Part shown: piece by piece, positions 47,120 to 57,221 of the stretch
Numbering within the stretch: the first letter of the stretch is position 1
Layout: each line of letters begins with the position of its first letter
NCBI GenBank assembly: GCA_964036045.1
Contig: OZ038378.1
Coordinates: 23,611,935-23,675,934, forward strand
DNA: 64,000 nucleotides
Reading direction: 5' to 3'
Origin: Eutreptiella sp. 'Long Island Sound 2002'
Lineage: Eukaryota; Euglenozoa; Euglenophyceae; Eutreptiales; Eutreptiaceae
The notes under the pieces: generated by a model
Told to the model about the DNA's origin: nothing
Database searches by the model: none
The model's input: the letters and a program-made list of their open reading frames with translations, nothing else
Made by a program: the position numbers and the translations under genes

Positions 47120-48550
47120 CATCTACTTTTGTCATCCACCTAAGTTCCGGGCTTACCCTTTTTCCCAGAAAAAAGTGAGGAACTTTTCACTTCCCCCGCC
47201 ACCCCACGCACGCGTGCAGCTATTGATCCACCACCAGCAAAATGCTGCATTGCTGGACAGTGTGGTATTTTTCAATGCAAGGGTGAAATCGCCGGTGCAG
47301 GCTTTATGTCCTCTCCGTGCCTTCAGCATCCCCCACACGAACCCCACCCAAACAACAAACCAGCCCACTGGCACTACACCAACAGTCCCACCCCTGCCAG
47401 TGGAGCTGCAGCAGGCATATTTTATCCCCACACTGACTGAGAGCCAGTGTTTGCCTGCAGTGTAACGAGGGCCCCTTGCTATTCCTCTATTCGCTATTTT
47501 TTGGGATGTGGGGCCTTGAAACCTTAAGGTAGACACGACACAGTTTTTTTTTTGTATGACAGAGTGACCATTTTTATGTTTTCCAACTAGCCAAAGCTAG
47601 ACAGCTCTGGCTTACACAGCAACCCCCACTCGCACTCTAACCTCCATGTCGCTCCCCTTGGGCAGATAGCTTAGGAGGGGAGCGCCAAAGTAAATTTTTT
47701 CAGGTGCTGTGGGCACCTGTGTTGTGGTTTGTTTCTTGGGAACTCTCTTGTACTCCCGTGCCGCGTGTTTCTCAAAATCCAAAATCCCAAATCGACAAAC
47801 CTCGCAGGATCTTTAGACGGGGCACCAAGACATAGACACTTCACAAATTCGAAGACAAAAACCCTTTCCAGAGGTCGAAGTATCTTACAGCACTTCATTC
47901 ACACAGTTGGCATTCGATGCTTCTTAAGTATTCACAGACTGCAGTGCGATTGTGACTGCGACTTGCGCGCTCGCTACGCTGTTGCTGTTTCAAGCCATAA
48001 CACTACCCCCCCCCTTGAGACCTCAAAGAGGTCTCATTCCTCTGGGTGGGCGTCACATGGTCGCACCTGAAGAGCAGGCCCAGAAATTTTTTTTTTTGGA
48101 CCTCGACATGTGCTGGCTACAGAAGCATAATAGTGGTCGAAACTCACACACTGAGGTGCAGTTCATGGTATACCTGTCGTCAGCGCCTCATTCATACGCC
48201 GTGTTCGACTCTGCCACGGCTGTGCCTTGGCGGAAGCTGCAGAAGACAACTTCGCCAGGCACACCGCACGGGCGCTGTACCCACAGCAAGGCTGTGCGCA
48301 CGTCGAAACATAAGTTTTTCTGCCTGTCTTGCGTTTGCAGGGCAACACAAGAAGCAAGTGAAGAAGAAGGAGAAAGAGAACAGGAGGGAAGAATATGAAG
48401 AGAGAAAGAACAGAAGAACGAAGCGGAAGAGGCGAAGGAGATCAAGGAGACGTTAAGAAGAAGACAGAAGAAGATCGAGAAGCTGCAGCAGCGAAGAAGA
48501 CTGAGGAGTGAAGACAAAGAAGACGAAGAAGGAGCACAAAAGGAAGAAGG
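47120..48550. other. 1.4-kb stretch without a supported gene
   Basis: It contains a CAGGTGC/GCACCTG hairpin at 47701-47719, a C run near 48007, and a Lys/Glu/Arg-rich purine stretch at 48360-48520 (AAGAAG/GAAGAG repeats) that gives low-complexity frames. No conserved domain was seen. Confidence 0.35.
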
Positions 48551-48850
48551 TGCTGTCAGTGTCACTTGAGTGTTCGCGCGTGCTGTGAGTGTCATTTGAG
48601 TGTTCGCGCATGCTGTGAGTGTCATTTGAGTGTCGGCGCGTGTTGTGAGTGTCATTTGAGTGTCGGCGCGTGCTGTGAGTGTTATTTGAATGTCGGCGCG
48701 TGCTGTGAGTGTCCTTTGAGTGCCGGCGCGTGCTGTGAGTGTCATTTGAGTGTCGGCGCGTGCTGTGAGTGTCATTTGAGTGCCGGCGCGTGCTGTGAGT
48801 GTCATTTGAGTGTCGGCGCGTGCTGTGAGTGTCGTTTGAGTGTTCGTCGC
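48551..48850 (+). repeat. 30-bp minisatellite, ten units
   Basis: Units of TGCTGTGAGTGTCATTTGAG plus TGTCGGCGCG repeat with no spacer from 48551 to 48850, with single-base variation. The period is a multiple of three, so both strands stay open: SVGACCECHL on + and TQMTLTARAD on -. Neither has flanking evidence for a gene. Confidence 0.9.
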
Positions 48851-49825
48851 GCTCGCTTCTGTTGTCTCGACAGTTTTGAGTGAGCCTTCGTTGTCCTTTA
48901 TATGACCCTTTATGGTGGAGTCAGTCAGTTTGCTGCTGCATCTCAGTGATGTCATTTGAATCTCAAAATTTCACTTCTGCACAGAGGCTTCAAGTGACGC
49001 CAGGGACCTGTTATGCGTGCTGCAGCAGCTGTACAGATACATGCGCTTGCTTTATTTTTTGCTGGTTGCTCGCTTTTTGCCATTTGCCATTTTTGGCCAT
49101 TTGCTGGTCAGCCTGGGGACAGGTGCCTTTGTGAGGCTGCAATTCCTGGGGCCTTGATCTCGAACGCAATGGTTTTCAAAAATATCTGAATTATTCTTTT
49201 TTCAAAAGAAGCACAATGGTTTTTAAAAAAATCCGAAACATTATTTTGTCAACACAAAACATTGTGAGTCTACTTTTTTTGAAAAAGCACTAGGAAGGGG
49301 CACAATAGAAGCAAGTGAACCATTAGAAGCAAACCGAAACAACATGAACAAGGAAAAAATTAACAAACCATGTTCGTTTATTTTCATCGTTCGTTCGGAT
49401 GTTCGTTAATTTTCAAAAAAAAATTAACAAGCAACGTTTGTTAATCCGAACCCTGTCTTGAACATCATAAACAAATATAGAACAAAAGGTATCCAGAAAA
49501 CATAAACAAAGGCAAAAAACTGTTTTCGCAAACCATTGCAGGTTGTAAACTAAAACACTACTTTGTCAGAAAAATTTGAGATACAATACATTACATTACA
49601 GTACTGTATCGGAACGATACAATACATTACACGTACTGTATTGTACCAACCCTGACCATAACATACCATAACATTGGGCTCAGCTATCGAAGCTGGGTGC
49701 CCGGCAGACAAACAATCAACAGGCCTATACATCTTCAATTCGACAGGACATATTAAGGCAGTTGACACCATTAATGGCATCTAGACTGTTGAATCAGCCA
49801 TTACTTGGCATCCAGACTTGTTGAA
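48851..49825. other. AT-rich spacer, no gene seen
   Basis: It has TTAACAAAC/GTTTGTTAA-type inverted words near 49360-49445 and repeated TACATTACA/GTACTGTA words at 49580-49640, consistent with decayed repeat sequence. Confidence 0.35.
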
Positions 49826-49831
49826 TCAGCA
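49775..49831 (+). repeat. about 28-bp direct duplication
   Basis: TGGCATCTAGACTGTTGAAT and TGGCATCCAGACTTGTTGAA, each continuing to CAGC, lie side by side just outside the downstream end of element C coding sequence. Confidence 0.6.
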
Positions 49832-50004
49832 GTCCGTGCCCCACATGAACGTGGATGAGGGATCCACCTGGAGTCGACACACTTGGTGCACTTCTTTCAG
49901 CGTCTCGACGCCAGCCATCAACTTGAAGGTGTCATGACCCGTGTAGTGTCGACCAATGTCACTTTCGAGGGCACGCTTCTGAATCAAGATACAAGATTCA
50001 TGGT

Positions 50005-50541
50005 TCAGCATTGAAGGTTGGGGTCACCAGTTCGACCGTCGACGGGGCACTTGTACTGGAATACGAAGACATGTTCACGGGCAAGCGCTCGAAATTGTGC
50101 AGGTCCCAATGTTTGTGCCTTGGTCGAATAGAAATCCCAAAGGTTCGACGGTTTCCAAGCGTCCTCGCTCCACAAATCCGTCCGATTGGTGACTTCGAAG
50201 GAGAATGCTTTGTGTCGATCAGTGGACCATAGATAGGTTTCCTCCGAACCAGTACCAGCGGTCATGCTGTGGTAGAACTGACCAGTTCGCGTATCGACTC
50301 GCCACCATGGCGTGTCAGCAATCGAAACTTGTCGAACAACGATGATGGCACTGACGTCATCGACTTCAGGGCCGAGGGCATATCGGTCAATGACCTCAAG
50401 CATGTCGGTTCGAGAACCTTCTTCTTGGAGTCGACCGAGGTGTTGATGTACATACTGACCATCATCGAGAGCACTCTGCAGAGCGAATCGAACCGCTCCT
50501 GCAGTCACAAGGCTCGAAGCCGTGTTGATAATGACCTTCAT
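50005..50541 (-). CDS. element C: extra ORF downstream of integrase (178 aa)
   Basis: The ATG at 50541 overlaps the stop of a short preceding frame (ATGA overlap; that frame, with LMLQERGELVEALRRN, covers about 50540-50700). The protein is balanced in composition (GPEVDDVSAIIVVRQVSIAD, TETYLWSTDRH-like centre) and Trp-rich, with no recognised family. Its place 3' of the integrase is where some gypsy elements carry an additional gene. It is open despite decay elsewhere in element C, which is notable. It could also be host sequence. Confidence 0.35.
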   Translation of the reverse strand: MKVIINTASSLVTAGAVRFALQSALDDGQYVHQHLGRLQEEGSRTDMLEVIDRYALGPEVDDVSAIIVVRQVSIADTPWWRVDTRTGQFYHSMTAGTGSEETYLWSTDRHKAFSFEVTNRTDLWSEDAWKPSNLWDFYSTKAQTLGPAQFRALAREHVFVFQYKCPVDGRTGDPNLQC

Positions 50542-50833
50542 TTGCCCCAGGTGTTGGTGCTGGCACGGACATTTCGGCGTAGGGCTTCCACTAACTCGCC
50601 TCGTTCTTGTAGCATCAAACGCACTCTAGATCTTTCTCCCGAGTACATGATGTCTCTGGTTAGTTCATGTTGCACAGAACCGGCTTGTTCGGAGGTGTGG
50701 ATGGAACGTATCTCAGGTGGGTCCAGGGATGTTCGAGGGAGGAGCTACAGGTCGTATGCGTCTGTGGGGCTCCAGCAATCGATCTGGATCCACGCATGAG
50801 TCTTCGAGGACTTCACGCTGCAAAGAGGTGAGG

Positions 50834-52955
50834 TTACTCAGGGTGGAGTCGAAGAAACTCAAGGTACACAGGATCCTCCTCTAGACCTTTGCTCGACTCC
50901 CAAGACCATGTGTCGTCATCCCATTCACAACGGTACAGGCACATGCGGCGCTTTTTAGATCCCACTCGACGTCTAGCCAGGATCTTGACAAGTCGAGGAG
51001 ATTCTCCAGTTTTGACAGGGGGTATCGGGAACTCCCACACTGGCTGTCCCTCTCGATGGATGTAGGGCTTTATGCTGTCTCGATTGAAAACTCGCAACCC
51101 ATCAAAGGGGGCAGGGTTGTCAAGTTTAACATTCTCCCCCTTGTTCAGTACCTCGAGAACTTTGTAAGGGCCGCACCAGACAACATCGAGTTTCCCTTTA
51201 TGTCGATATTCCGGTACCAACACCCACCATCGTTCACCCACCTCAGGCACTCGAACGTGTCGGTCCATTTGCAGGACCACATGCATCTGGCGTCGACGTT
51301 CCTCGGCAAGCATTGCACGCACAGAATCGAAGGTACGTTCCGCTCGTTGCATGTAATCATTCACGGTCGATGGCTCATGTGCATGAGAAGTCATTCGGGG
51401 AAAATCCAATGAAAAATGGGGTGTTCGTCCTTCATCTATCTCAAACGGGGATAGCCGAAGGCTATTGCATGTCAGGTTGTTAAACTGAATCTCGGCGAAC
51501 AGTAGGTCGACATCCCAGTCGTTGTTACCAAAGATGCCGTGTTTGCGCAGTCGCTGAAGGATCGACTGGTTGCTGCGCTCCGCTGGGCCATTGCCTCTAG
51601 GACGGTTGGCTACCGTTCGGTGCATCTCAATCTTGAAACCCTGAGCCAATCTCTTCCACGCTTGGGACTCGAACAGCTTGTCTCGATCGGAAACAATTTG
51701 TCGAGGGCATCCTTTCAGTCGAACCACTTCACGCAGGAACACATAGATAAAGTCGTTGGCTGTCATATCCTTGCGACAAGGGATGATCATTCCACGCTTG
51801 GAGAATCGGTCGACCATAGTCATGATGGCGTCATGGCCCCTTGTGGTCGGCGGCAATCCTGAAACCCAATCGATGGACACACTGTGCCATTTGGTGTCGG
51901 GCACCGGTAATGGTCTGGAACTCTTGCGTTGTCGACTCGCCTTGACTTCGCCGCTTGACACACATCGCAACTTAGGATGTATCGCTCGACGTAATGTCGG
52001 AGGTGCGAACAAACAAACTCGCGCTTGATCAGTGCCATGGTTCGAAGTACACCCGAATGGCCATAGAACTCCGACTCGTGATACGTAGCCACAATCGAGG
52101 TCACGAGTGTTCGAGGCACAAGCACACGTTTGCCCATCGTCGACAAATGGAAGAATTTGCCATCATCGAAGGACAACTTGGCATCGCGGAGTTGGTGTCG
52201 TGCCGCAGGGCTTCGAACCGCGACTTAGTAGATGTGCTTCGTACGTGGGTCTTCTCGATAGGCTGCTGCCCACACAGCCGTCGAAGTCAAGTCCTTGCAC
52301 TGATAGTGTCGATGCACTTGGCGGTGTGTACCTTTAAGACTCGACGGTTACGGCGTGCTCGGCCCAACCTTAGGCAAGGGAACTGATTGTAACGTGCCGT
52401 CACGGTGACGTCGACAGCGAATCAGCTCCGCCATGGTCGGAGCATATCGAAGTTCTTTGCCAAAAGTGACTCGAAGAGGGCGGTCCAGGCTTACATCGGG
52501 AAGGTCGTCGGTGTCGGCAGGCATGTCCGGCTCGGTGCCAGCATCATCGAGATGCATGTCTGGTTGGTGTGAGTCATCAGCCAGGATCTCGTCCGATGGC
52601 ACTGGCTCCAGGTCCTCCGGCTCGAAGGTTGTTGCGTGTGATGGTAGCGGCTCCAGGTCCTCTGGCTCCACGGCGGGCTCAGTGTCGAATTGGAGGGCTG
52701 GTTCCGCATTTTCGTCAGCATCAGGTTCCTTCCCCACGGAGCGTCCGCTTCGAAGCGAAACATACAGGTGGTCGTACGGCTGGGGCCACACCTCGACGTG
52801 TGAGAATGAGTCCTCGAGTACATGCAGGACCTCATGGACAGGTTCTCCTTCCGGTGAAGCCCGATTGTCGACCAGGGGAATTACGAAAGCCCGTGTAGGT
52901 GTGGCATTCTGGATGTCCATCAACTGTTGCGAAGTCAGGCGGGAGCAGGCGTCCG
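50834..52955 (-). pseudogene. element C: RNase H end, linker, integrase and chromodomain-like tail (broken)
   Basis: Reading -: from 52955, ACSRLTSQQLMDIQNAT completes the RNase H end (ENPAAD lies beyond element B at 63.4 kb). An acidic PEDLEP-repeat linker follows to 52348. The integrase zinc finger (HESEFYGHSG and CDVCQAAK) is in the frame 51820-52176. The catalytic core and C-terminus are in another frame, 50834-52012: SIDWVSGLPPT, VSDRDKLF, GNGPAERSNQ, a GPYKVLE motif and a C-terminal YRCEWDDDTWSWES chromodomain-like end. A frameshift lies near 51950, and a stop and frame change near 52200-52350. This is an old, inactive Ty3/gypsy copy. Confidence 0.8.
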
Positions 52956-53742
52956 AGTAAGAAAAAGTGCTTTTCCAATGCTTTGAGGCATACTCTAGTT
53001 GTATTAGAGATGCACTGAGCATCCAGGCATTTCTATTTTAGTATTGGTCCCACCAAAACTGGTGATAACACATTTTGACCTATGGAACCAAACACCCAAT
53101 CAGGATATGGAGTGGACCCCTTAATCCCCTTTCAATGTGAGGCAAATCATCTTTTCCTGAGTTGACTGAGAACTGACATATCCAAGGCAGAGCCTATGAA
53201 TTTATCTATGTTTTTCCATGAATCCTTAGCTGTCCTAGTGGTATGCACCCTAGGGGGCTGGGCACCTCTTTTTGAGAGGTCCTGGGTTCAGTTCCTGGTC
53301 AGCCTAGCTAAGTAGGAAGATCCCATGTGACATGGCAGTGACCTCATCGCCACATGCCCTGCCACCTCAGCACATATGGGACCCAAAACAAAGAGTGCAC
53401 ATCTCTTGAGATGGCACTATGGAGATAGAGTGACCATGGGGCAGTTTTCCAACTCTTTTCCAAAACATTTCACCTATCTTTGTGAATATGCATTCCGATT
53501 TGACCTGAGTTGCAGTTTCTGTGAATATCCAATCATCTTTCACTGTTTACACTGCAGCCCTTCATGCTTTGATCCTGATTCTCTTCTCCTTGCACACCTC
53601 TGGCTTGGGCTATCCTGGATTGACCTGTATTTCAGCAAACAAAAGGTTTTCATCTCCAAAAACAAGCAGCAGGAAACCCTACACCAGCAGCAAGCAGCAG
53701 GAGAGACAAAAACACAGTGTTGAAACCACTATAAACTTTTCT
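52956..53742 (+). repeat. element B 5' LTR (787 bp; last 449 bp shared with 3' copy)
   Basis: The region between the left GTCCG and the primer site. The first 338 bp (52956-53293) are absent from the right copy, which may be a 5'-truncated LTR. Alternatively the 338 bp are a separate insertion. Confidence 0.65.
53225..53312 (+). other. tRNA-like A/B boxes in element B 5' LTR region
   Basis: CTTAGCT opens and AGCTAAG closes an 88-bp unit. Inside are TGTCCTAGTGGTATGC (A-box-like) and GGTTCAGTTCC (53285-53295, B-box-like, two mismatches). The boundary of sequence shared with the 3' LTR (53294) falls exactly at the end of this B box. Confidence 0.4.
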
Positions 53743-53759
53743 GGTAGCAAGAGGCAGTC
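53742..53759 (+). other. element B primer binding site
   Basis: TGGTAGCAAGAGGCAGTC abuts the LTR. Its first eight bases match the initiator Met tRNA 3' end complement; the rest differs from element A by an extra A. Confidence 0.6.
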
Positions 53760-53840
53760 TGTCTCTGCGCACCGGCAGCAACCCCGCGCCGTACATCCAG
53801 TGCGCCGAGTACAGGCACATATAAGCAGAAGGGCGAGAAG

Positions 53841-55157
53841 ATGGACACAAGGAAGGAGGACGCCGACGTGAAGACAGCGCCAGCGCCTGAGGCACCGGCA
53901 AGGCCAGCACCTGGGGAACCCGGACCTGGACCTAGCGGCGCTGTACCATCGGAGCCCTTACATGGGCCAGTGGAAGTGGCTGAGGACTCGCTGGATGGAC
54001 TTCAGACGGCCTTCAAGGCCCTCTCAGTCGAAGAGGTGGTCGTGGTCACTCAGCCTGTGAAGAGGAAGAGAGAGAGCGAGAAGGATGCGGGAGACGAAGC
54101 AGACGAAGGAGAGGAACAAGGGCAAGACCTGACGAATGACCCTACCTTCGAAGGCGCACCAAGCGCTTCTGGCCTCCACGCATCACCCTCTCCTATGACC
54201 ACCACACTCTCAGCCGCTGCAACATCCACTCCCATAACCAACCCGCCTATGGCAGAGGGCACAGGCTTTACTGGCATGCCTCCCTACCCCGCTTATGGTA
54301 TGGGCCCACCTACCACTGCGCTCCCTGAGACAACTACTGCCAGTGAGCCGGTGGCTTCCAGCTCTGCGCCGCGATGGTATGCGGCTGAATATCCCCATCC
54401 ACTACCCGCTACTGGAACCTATGTGGATGTTCCTGGGTATGCACCTGGGTATGCAACCTTGAGTGGGTTGAGGAGAGGACCTGAATCTCTTGGTGGCAGG
54501 AGTAGAGGATTGGGAAGATCCTCCAACAGGTCCCTGACGCGGTCGGAGATCAACGAGGTGCTCCGAGGAGCCACTTCAAAAATCGTGGGCGACCTCACGC
54601 AAGAGATCCGAGAGAAACTGGAGCCCCTGATGATGCCGCCCCAAGCGTCACCTATCACGGTGGGAATGTCACCCCACCGAGTACAGGCCAACCACCTGGC
54701 GGCAGGGCTGACAAACACCCTGGGGAGCCTGAGGAGCCGACCGATGCCGACTCCTGCACCTATACCGAGAAGTCCTTTCGTACCGAGAACGGCCCAGCCG
54801 CCCTACAGCCACGTGACGAACTCTACGAGGGCCGAACTGGACCGGCTGGGGCTGACAGCCTTAAGGGCAATGGTGGACGTGGAGCCTTATGGCTCTAGTG
54901 ATCTAGGCGGAGACCCCTCCGATGATGAGCCGCCGTCGATGACTTCTACTTCGCCCTCAGAGGACGATGACCCAGAGGACTCCGAGGACCCAAGGGGTAA
55001 GAAGAAGAAGAAGAAGAAGAAGAAGACCCGACGCCCTGAGGGACGCAGGTCTCAGGAGGCGAAGGCTATTGCCACCTCCAAGATCGTGATGAACCTGCCT
55101 GAGTTCACAGGCAAGGACCTCAGCGAGTTCGCTGAGAACTTTGGCCGGTTTCTCTGA
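53841..55157 (+). CDS. gag: element B Gag, N-terminal part (438 aa, to in-frame TGA)
   Basis: The ATG at 53841 is 98 bp after the LTR. It encodes an Ala/Pro/Glu-rich leader, a Lys run from an AAG repeat near 55000-55025, and the start of the gag core (LPEFTGKDLSEFAENFGRFL). The TGA at 55155-55157 interrupts the core in mid-domain, and the next codons (TGQTHASGG) continue it in the same frame, so the stop is most simply a point change in a formerly sense codon. Confidence 0.75.
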   Translation: MDTRKEDADVKTAPAPEAPARPAPGEPGPGPSGAVPSEPLHGPVEVAEDSLDGLQTAFKALSVEEVVVVTQPVKRKRESEKDAGDEADEGEEQGQDLTNDPTFEGAPSASGLHASPSPMTTTLSAAATSTPITNPPMAEGTGFTGMPPYPAYGMGPPTTALPETTTASEPVASSSAPRWYAAEYPHPLPATGTYVDVPGYAPGYATLSGLRRGPESLGGRSRGLGRSSNRSLTRSEINEVLRGATSKIVGDLTQEIREKLEPLMMPPQASPITVGMSPHRVQANHLAAGLTNTLGSLRSRPMPTPAPIPRSPFVPRTAQPPYSHVTNSTRAELDRLGLTALRAMVDVEPYGSSDLGGDPSDDEPPSMTSTSPSEDDDPEDSEDPRGKKKKKKKKKTRRPEGRRSQEAKAIATSKIVMNLPEFTGKDLSEFAENFGRFL

Positions 55158-56348
55158 TTGACCGGCCAAACCCACGCTAGTGGGGGAGTCAAGTGCGATC
55201 TGCTCCTGCAGTGCTGCAAGACCAAGTACCTGGAGAAGCAGGTCAGGCAGATCGTGACTAACTCCGCCACCTTTGCCGATGTGTTGGTTGCCCTGGAGAG
55301 GCAGTACCCGACCTACGAAACCGACCTCTCCATCAGGGGCGAGATCCAGAACCTGCCCGTGCTGCCCAACAACCCCAAACCTGGCAGGGTCTCTGAGCTG
55401 TTGGCTGACCTGGATCACTGGGCTGGTAGACTGACGCCCGGTTCCTACAGCAGCGACGACCTGCTGTTCTGGTTGGTGGCCAAGCTCCCTCGAGAGCTAT
55501 GGGACGAGTGCCGTTCGACGGCGGAGCGCAAGGCTAGATCCCTCCGCTACGAGGATCTATGCGTGCTACTCCTGGAGCTGGCGCTGGAGAAGGAGAGCGA
55601 CCAGCACTTGAACAACTACCGTCCTGGTGCTGGAGGTTCTGGAGGCCATGGCAAAGGGTACCAAGGGTCCCGACCTGGGCAGGGGACTACCCCCAAACAC
55701 GCCCACGCCCGTATCATGGAGAACGTGAAGGAGCTATTCTGGTGTGATGCCAGGGACGAGCAGGGCCACCTGCAGCACGCCCCTGACTGCGAGCAGCGAG
55801 ACTGCTTCGTAGTCCAGGGGAAGCAGCAGGAAAAGAACACCGGCGCCAAAGCGAAGCTGCCGGATCATTACAGGTGCACCATCGCGTGTGCATTCTGCGG
55901 TAAGCGGAAGCACTACGAGGATGAGTGCTACCATAAGCAACGCCTATCGGCGAAGCTTAAGGGTGAAGATCCTGGCAAAGGCTCAGGGAAAGGTGGAGGC
56001 AAAGGCAAAGGCAACAACTCCGGCAAGGGCAAGTCGAAAGGACGTGGTCAAGGGCAAGACAAGGGTCAAGGTGGACGAGGAGGAGGCGCTAACCGCCAGC
56101 CCGACAACAAGAACAAAGACAAGAACGGAGGCAACCCCAACCTTAATCCAGGGGGGAACTCCGAGCCCTCTGGAGGGCAGTCTGGTCCTACCACACGCTC
56201 ACAAACGCAGGCCCAGCAAGAACAAGGATCCAAGCGTGAGCATGAAGGTGGTGATGATGGCAACGCTAAGAAGAGGAGCCGTTTCATGAGGATGGCCCGC
56301 AAATTGCGGAACAAGGGGTTCGAGGTGACCTGTCCCGCGGAGTTCTGA
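55158..56348 (+). CDS. gag: element B Gag, C-terminal part with CCHC zinc knuckle
   Basis: In frame with the preceding segment. Gag core helices (KYLEKQVRQIVTN and ALERQYPTYETDL) are followed by the nucleocapsid motif CAFCGKRKHYEDEC (CX2CX4HX4C, exact) and a Gly/Lys/Gln-rich basic tail. It ends at TGA 56346-56348 followed by C, the same position as the Gag stop in element A (after the zinc knuckle, before protease). Confidence 0.8.
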   Translation: MTGQTHASGGVKCDLLLQCCKTKYLEKQVRQIVTNSATFADVLVALERQYPTYETDLSIRGEIQNLPVLPNNPKPGRVSELLADLDHWAGRLTPGSYSSDDLLFWLVAKLPRELWDECRSTAERKARSLRYEDLCVLLLELALEKESDQHLNNYRPGAGGSGGHGKGYQGSRPGQGTTPKHAHARIMENVKELFWCDARDEQGHLQHAPDCEQRDCFVVQGKQQEKNTGAKAKLPDHYRCTIACAFCGKRKHYEDECYHKQRLSAKLKGEDPGKGSGKGGGKGKGNNSGKGKSKGRGQGQDKGQGGRGGGANRQPDNKNKDKNGGNPNLNPGGNSEPSGGQSGPTTRSQTQAQQEQGSKREHEGGDDGNAKKRSRFMRMARKLRNKGFEVTCPAEF

Positions 56349-56378
56349 CGGGGACGCTCTGGTGGCACCCAAGACCTG

Positions 56379-56978
56379 GTGTTTTGGGTACGTATCCGAC
56401 TAGGGGGACGCAAATACCTGGGGGTATTGGACACTGGCGCCACCATATCTATAGTGGCCAAGAAAATTTTACCTTGTGGGAGCCTGAAGAACACCATGAC
56501 CACCGCTGCTATACGCATGGGGGATGGACATGTGGTGCACAGCTGCGGGGACTGTGAAGTGGAGGTACCTATGGGCTCCCGGACTATAGCCCATCGGTTC
56601 TATGTGATGGACACTGAGGCCTTCGACTTTGTACTGGGGACTGACTTCTTCGTACAGCACTCCCAGATACAATCCCTGACGCTGCAAGCGCCCTACCTCC
56701 TCCACCTGGACCACGGCAGTGGCAGAGAGTCTGTGCCACTGGAGCAGTCGGAACATACCTCGAGTTACCTGAGACTCTCGAAGGAGGAGCCCTGGAACAT
56801 GATGGCGGCCTCCAAAACTGAGGACTATCAACTATTGGGGGAAGTCCTAGACCAAGGTCTGAAGGAGTTGGGTTACTCTCGAGAAGACCTGAGTGTGGAG
56901 TTGTTCGCCAGCGACAAGCAACATGTCCTGGACCTTTACTGCAGCAAGGGGAAGAACTGCAGCTACAAATTTTACTAG
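56379..56978 (+). CDS. pro: element B protease and start of MTase-like domain
   Basis: In frame with Gag. GVLDTGATISIVAKKIL is the retropepsin active site; FVLGTDFF fits the second strand motif. Near residue 170 DLSVELFAS begins a domain like that before RT in element A. The segment ends at TAG 56976-56978 within that domain, and PSFGMAYGYPRFSELGKVL continues in the same frame. Confidence 0.75.
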   Translation: MFWVRIRLGGRKYLGVLDTGATISIVAKKILPCGSLKNTMTTAAIRMGDGHVVHSCGDCEVEVPMGSRTIAHRFYVMDTEAFDFVLGTDFFVQHSQIQSLTLQAPYLLHLDHGSGRESVPLEQSEHTSSYLRLSKEEPWNMMAASKTEDYQLLGEVLDQGLKELGYSREDLSVELFASDKQHVLDLYCSKGKNCSYKFY

Positions 56979-57215
56979 CCCTCTTTCGGGATGGCCTACG
57001 GGTACCCCAGGTTCAGTGAACTGGGGAAGGTGCTGACCAAGGTGGCCTTGGAACGTTCCCGTATGGTCCTGTGTTCCCCCGATTGGGGAGCCCATGGGGG
57101 CAACGAGTACTGGCGAAACCTCCTGGACAGGCTGACTATCAGCTCTGTTCGTTTGCCTGATGAGGCCATCTACGTGCCTCTGGGACGCAAGACGCCTATT
57201 GGGAAGCCCGGATAG
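56979..57215 (+). CDS. element B rest of MTase-like domain (between two in-frame TAGs)
   Basis: It encodes SELGKVLTKVALERSRMVLC and SPDWGAHGGNEYWRNLLDRL, the pattern (motif, i..vl.kv...r...lv.P.W....W...L) known from the methyltransferase-like domain of DIRS retroelements. The usual NPPF motif appears here as YPRF, so catalysis is doubtful. It ends at TAG 57213-57215 and reopens in the same frame at 57216. Confidence 0.5.
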   Translation, partial: PSFGMAYGYPRFSELGKVLTKVALERSRMVLCSPDWGAHGGNEYWRNLLDRLTISSVRLPDEAIYVPLGRKTPIGKPG

Positions 57216-57221
57216 GGGAGT

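Noticed and set aside
48551-48850. CRISPR-like array
   Set aside because: The 30-bp units are directly tandem with no spacers; it is a minisatellite in a eukaryotic genome.
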